From Bifidobacterium breve (GTDB lineage: Bacteria; Actinomycetota; Actinomycetes; S36-B12): a stretch of 6,433 nucleotides of DNA. Each line of letters begins with the position of its first letter. The first letter of the stretch is position 1. The stretch spans positions 1 through 6,433 of the forward strand of contig CAMDKJ010000099.1 in assembly GCA_945900705.1 (NCBI GenBank), given 5' to 3'. Below the pieces are notes generated by a model that was not told the origin of the DNA, ran no database searches, and saw only the letters and a program-made list of their open reading frames with translations. Below, in pieces: positions 5,652 to 6,433 of this stretch. Position numbers and translations under genes: made by a program.

Positions 5652-5834
5652 TTGCCCTGACGTCGTAAGGCGGGCTTTCGGGGAGACAACCCGAACACCT
5701 GACAAATATGCAGAACCCGACCCCTTGCGAAAGCAAGGACGACACCTTCGGACACGAGGCCGAAGACCTGCCTTGGCGGGCAGGACTGGTGCTGCACCCA
5801 TACCCCGTGCATTAGTAGAAGAGAGAACGCCCCT
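5652..5834 (+). promoter_or_regulatory. Hairpin-rich leader between rpmJ and rpsM, candidate cis-regulatory RNA
   Basis: A 183-nt spacer in an otherwise compact cluster holds several hairpins in series. They are TTCGGG/CCCGAA (5677-5682/5690-5695), CCTTGC-GAAA-GCAAGG (5723-5738, a 6-bp stem with a GNRA tetraloop), CTTCGG/CCGAAG (5746-5751/5760-5765), CCTGCC/GGCAGG (5767-5772/5779-5784) and TGCAC/GTGCA (5793-5797/5807-5811). I see no good -10 box or open frame that looks real. The ribosome-binding site before rpsM is weak and purine-rich (about 5816-5826). In gammaproteobacteria uS4 represses this operon through a leader pseudoknot upstream of rpsM. A similar role here is inference from position only. 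Confidence 0.5.
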
Positions 5835-6212
5835 ATGGCAAGACTTGTTGGTGTCGACCTGCCGCGCGATAAGCGCATGGCGGTTGCACTCACGTACATC
5901 TATGGCATTGGCCGCTCCCAAGCAGCGAAAGCACTCGAAGCGACCGGAGTGAGCCCGGAACTTAGGTCCTCGGAGCTAAACGACGAGCAACTCGTCGCCC
6001 TTCGTGACTGGATTGATGTCAACCTCAAAGTTGAAGGCGATCTCCGCCGCGAGGTTGCTGCTGATATCCGCCGCAAGGTCGAGATTGGTTGCTACCAGGG
6101 AATCCGTCACCGTCGCGGCATGCCGGTTCGTGGTCAACGAACCCACACCAATGCTCGTACCCGAAAGGGTCCGCGTAAGACCGTCGCCGGAAAGAAGAAG
6201 GTCGGCAAGTAA
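5835..6212 (+). CDS. rpsM: 30S ribosomal protein uS13 (S13)
   Basis: A 125-residue head protein of the small subunit that makes intersubunit bridges and contacts P-site tRNA through its C-terminal tail. Clear blocks are MARLVGVDLPRDKRMAVALT, the YIYGIGRSQAAKAL helix-hairpin region (residues 21-34), IRRKVEIGCYQGIRHRRGMP and the signature GQRTHTNARTRKG (100-112), followed by a Lys/Arg-rich tail. Length fits the family (about 118-126). The upstream purine run (GAAGAGAGA) is a weak Shine-Dalgarno, about 10 nt from the ATG, and the gene follows the hairpin-rich 183-nt leader, which suggests regulated translation. rpsK follows after 51 nt, the usual alpha-operon order. Confidence 0.97.
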   Translation: MARLVGVDLPRDKRMAVALTYIYGIGRSQAAKALEATGVSPELRSSELNDEQLVALRDWIDVNLKVEGDLRREVAADIRRKVEIGCYQGIRHRRGMPVRGQRTHTNARTRKGPRKTVAGKKKVGK

Positions 6213-6263
6213 GCCGCCCCTTCACCCCAAAAACCCCAGACGAGAATCCCAGGAGAGCGATCA

Positions 6264-6433
6264 ATGGCCCCGAAGTCAGGCAGCAAGGCGCCAGCCAAAA
6301 AGGTGCGGCGCAAAGAAAAGAAGAACGTGGCACACGGCCATGCTCATATCAAGAGCACCTTCAACAACACCATCGTGTCGATCACTGATCCCACGGGTGC
6401 GGTCATCGCATGGGCGAGCGCCGGCCAGGTTGG
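6264..6433 (+). CDS. rpsK: 30S ribosomal protein uS11 (S11), 3' truncated by window edge
   Basis: The first 56 codons of uS11, a platform protein that contacts 16S rRNA near the mRNA exit region. The basic N-terminal arm KKVRRKEKKNVAHGHAHIKS (residues 12-31) is the actinobacterial-type leader. It is followed by the universal STFNNTIVSITDPTGAVIAWASAGQVG, where the gene runs off the window. AGGAG (6251-6255) sits 8 nt before the ATG, supporting this start. It follows rpsM by 51 nt with no promoter seen between them. About 75-80 C-terminal residues should lie outside the window; rpsD, rpoA and rplQ would be expected further on. Confidence 0.96.
   Translation, partial: MAPKSGSKAPAKKVRRKEKKNVAHGHAHIKSTFNNTIVSITDPTGAVIAWASAGQV

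Noticed and set aside
5723..5765. Resemblance of leader GCGAAAGC and CCTTCGG motifs to the 16S rRNA region bound by uS4
   Set aside because: These are very common tetraloop hairpin sequences; without an alignment the mimicry cannot be claimed.
5475..5921. 148-codon open frame on the - strand across rpmJ, the leader and the start of rpsM
   Set aside because: It is antisense to two certain ribosomal genes, the product resembles no family I know, and it looks like a by-product of GC-rich codon use.
5725..5952. 75-codon + strand frame overlapping the leader and rpsM
   Set aside because: Out of frame with rpsM, Arg-rich low-complexity product, no Shine-Dalgarno; a shadow frame.

Overview
The window is a piece of a bacterial chromosome carrying the 3' half of the spc ribosomal-protein operon and the start of the alpha operon. 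Both are on the + strand, and no convincing gene lies on the - strand. The lineage looks like Actinomycetota. The uL30/uL15/SecY/IF-1/uS11 sequences have actinobacterial-style termini (for example the MFRR start of methionine aminopeptidase and the KKDGAIELEG start of IF-1). The G+C content is moderately high, TTG and GTG starts occur, and the putative promoters have a TAGACT or TACCAT -10 without a clear -35. I cannot name a genus; this is inference from recalled family sequences.

Layout: positions 1-3705 are a tight cluster, rpsE (5' truncated by the window edge)-rpmD-rplO-secY-adk-map. Gaps are 12 nt or less, and two junctions are TAATG one-base overlaps. Positions 3702-5063 hold two genes that are not part of the usual ribosomal gene order. 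The first is a PAPS-type sulfotransferase with a TTG start overlapping the map stop codon (TTGA). The second is a small secreted chagasin/I42-type protease-inhibitor-like protein with a likely leaderless promoter. Positions 5064-5262 hold a GC-rich hairpin, a probable infA promoter and a ~125-nt leader containing a possible 36-codon uORF. Positions 5263-6433 are infA, rpmJ, a 183-nt hairpin-rich spacer, rpsM and rpsK (3' truncated).

The conventional genes work together. uS5, uL30, uL15, bL36, uS13 and uS11 build the ribosome and IF-1 helps start translation. SecY is the membrane channel, methionine aminopeptidase trims new N termini, and adenylate kinase balances adenine nucleotides. The points most worth a second look are the two-gene insertion between map and infA, the odd infA start region (Shine-Dalgarno only 2 nt from ATG, uORF ending in GTGA), and the structured leader before rpsM, which could be an actinobacterial counterpart of the S4-controlled alpha-operon leader. 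I see no clearly new multi-gene defence or mobile system.
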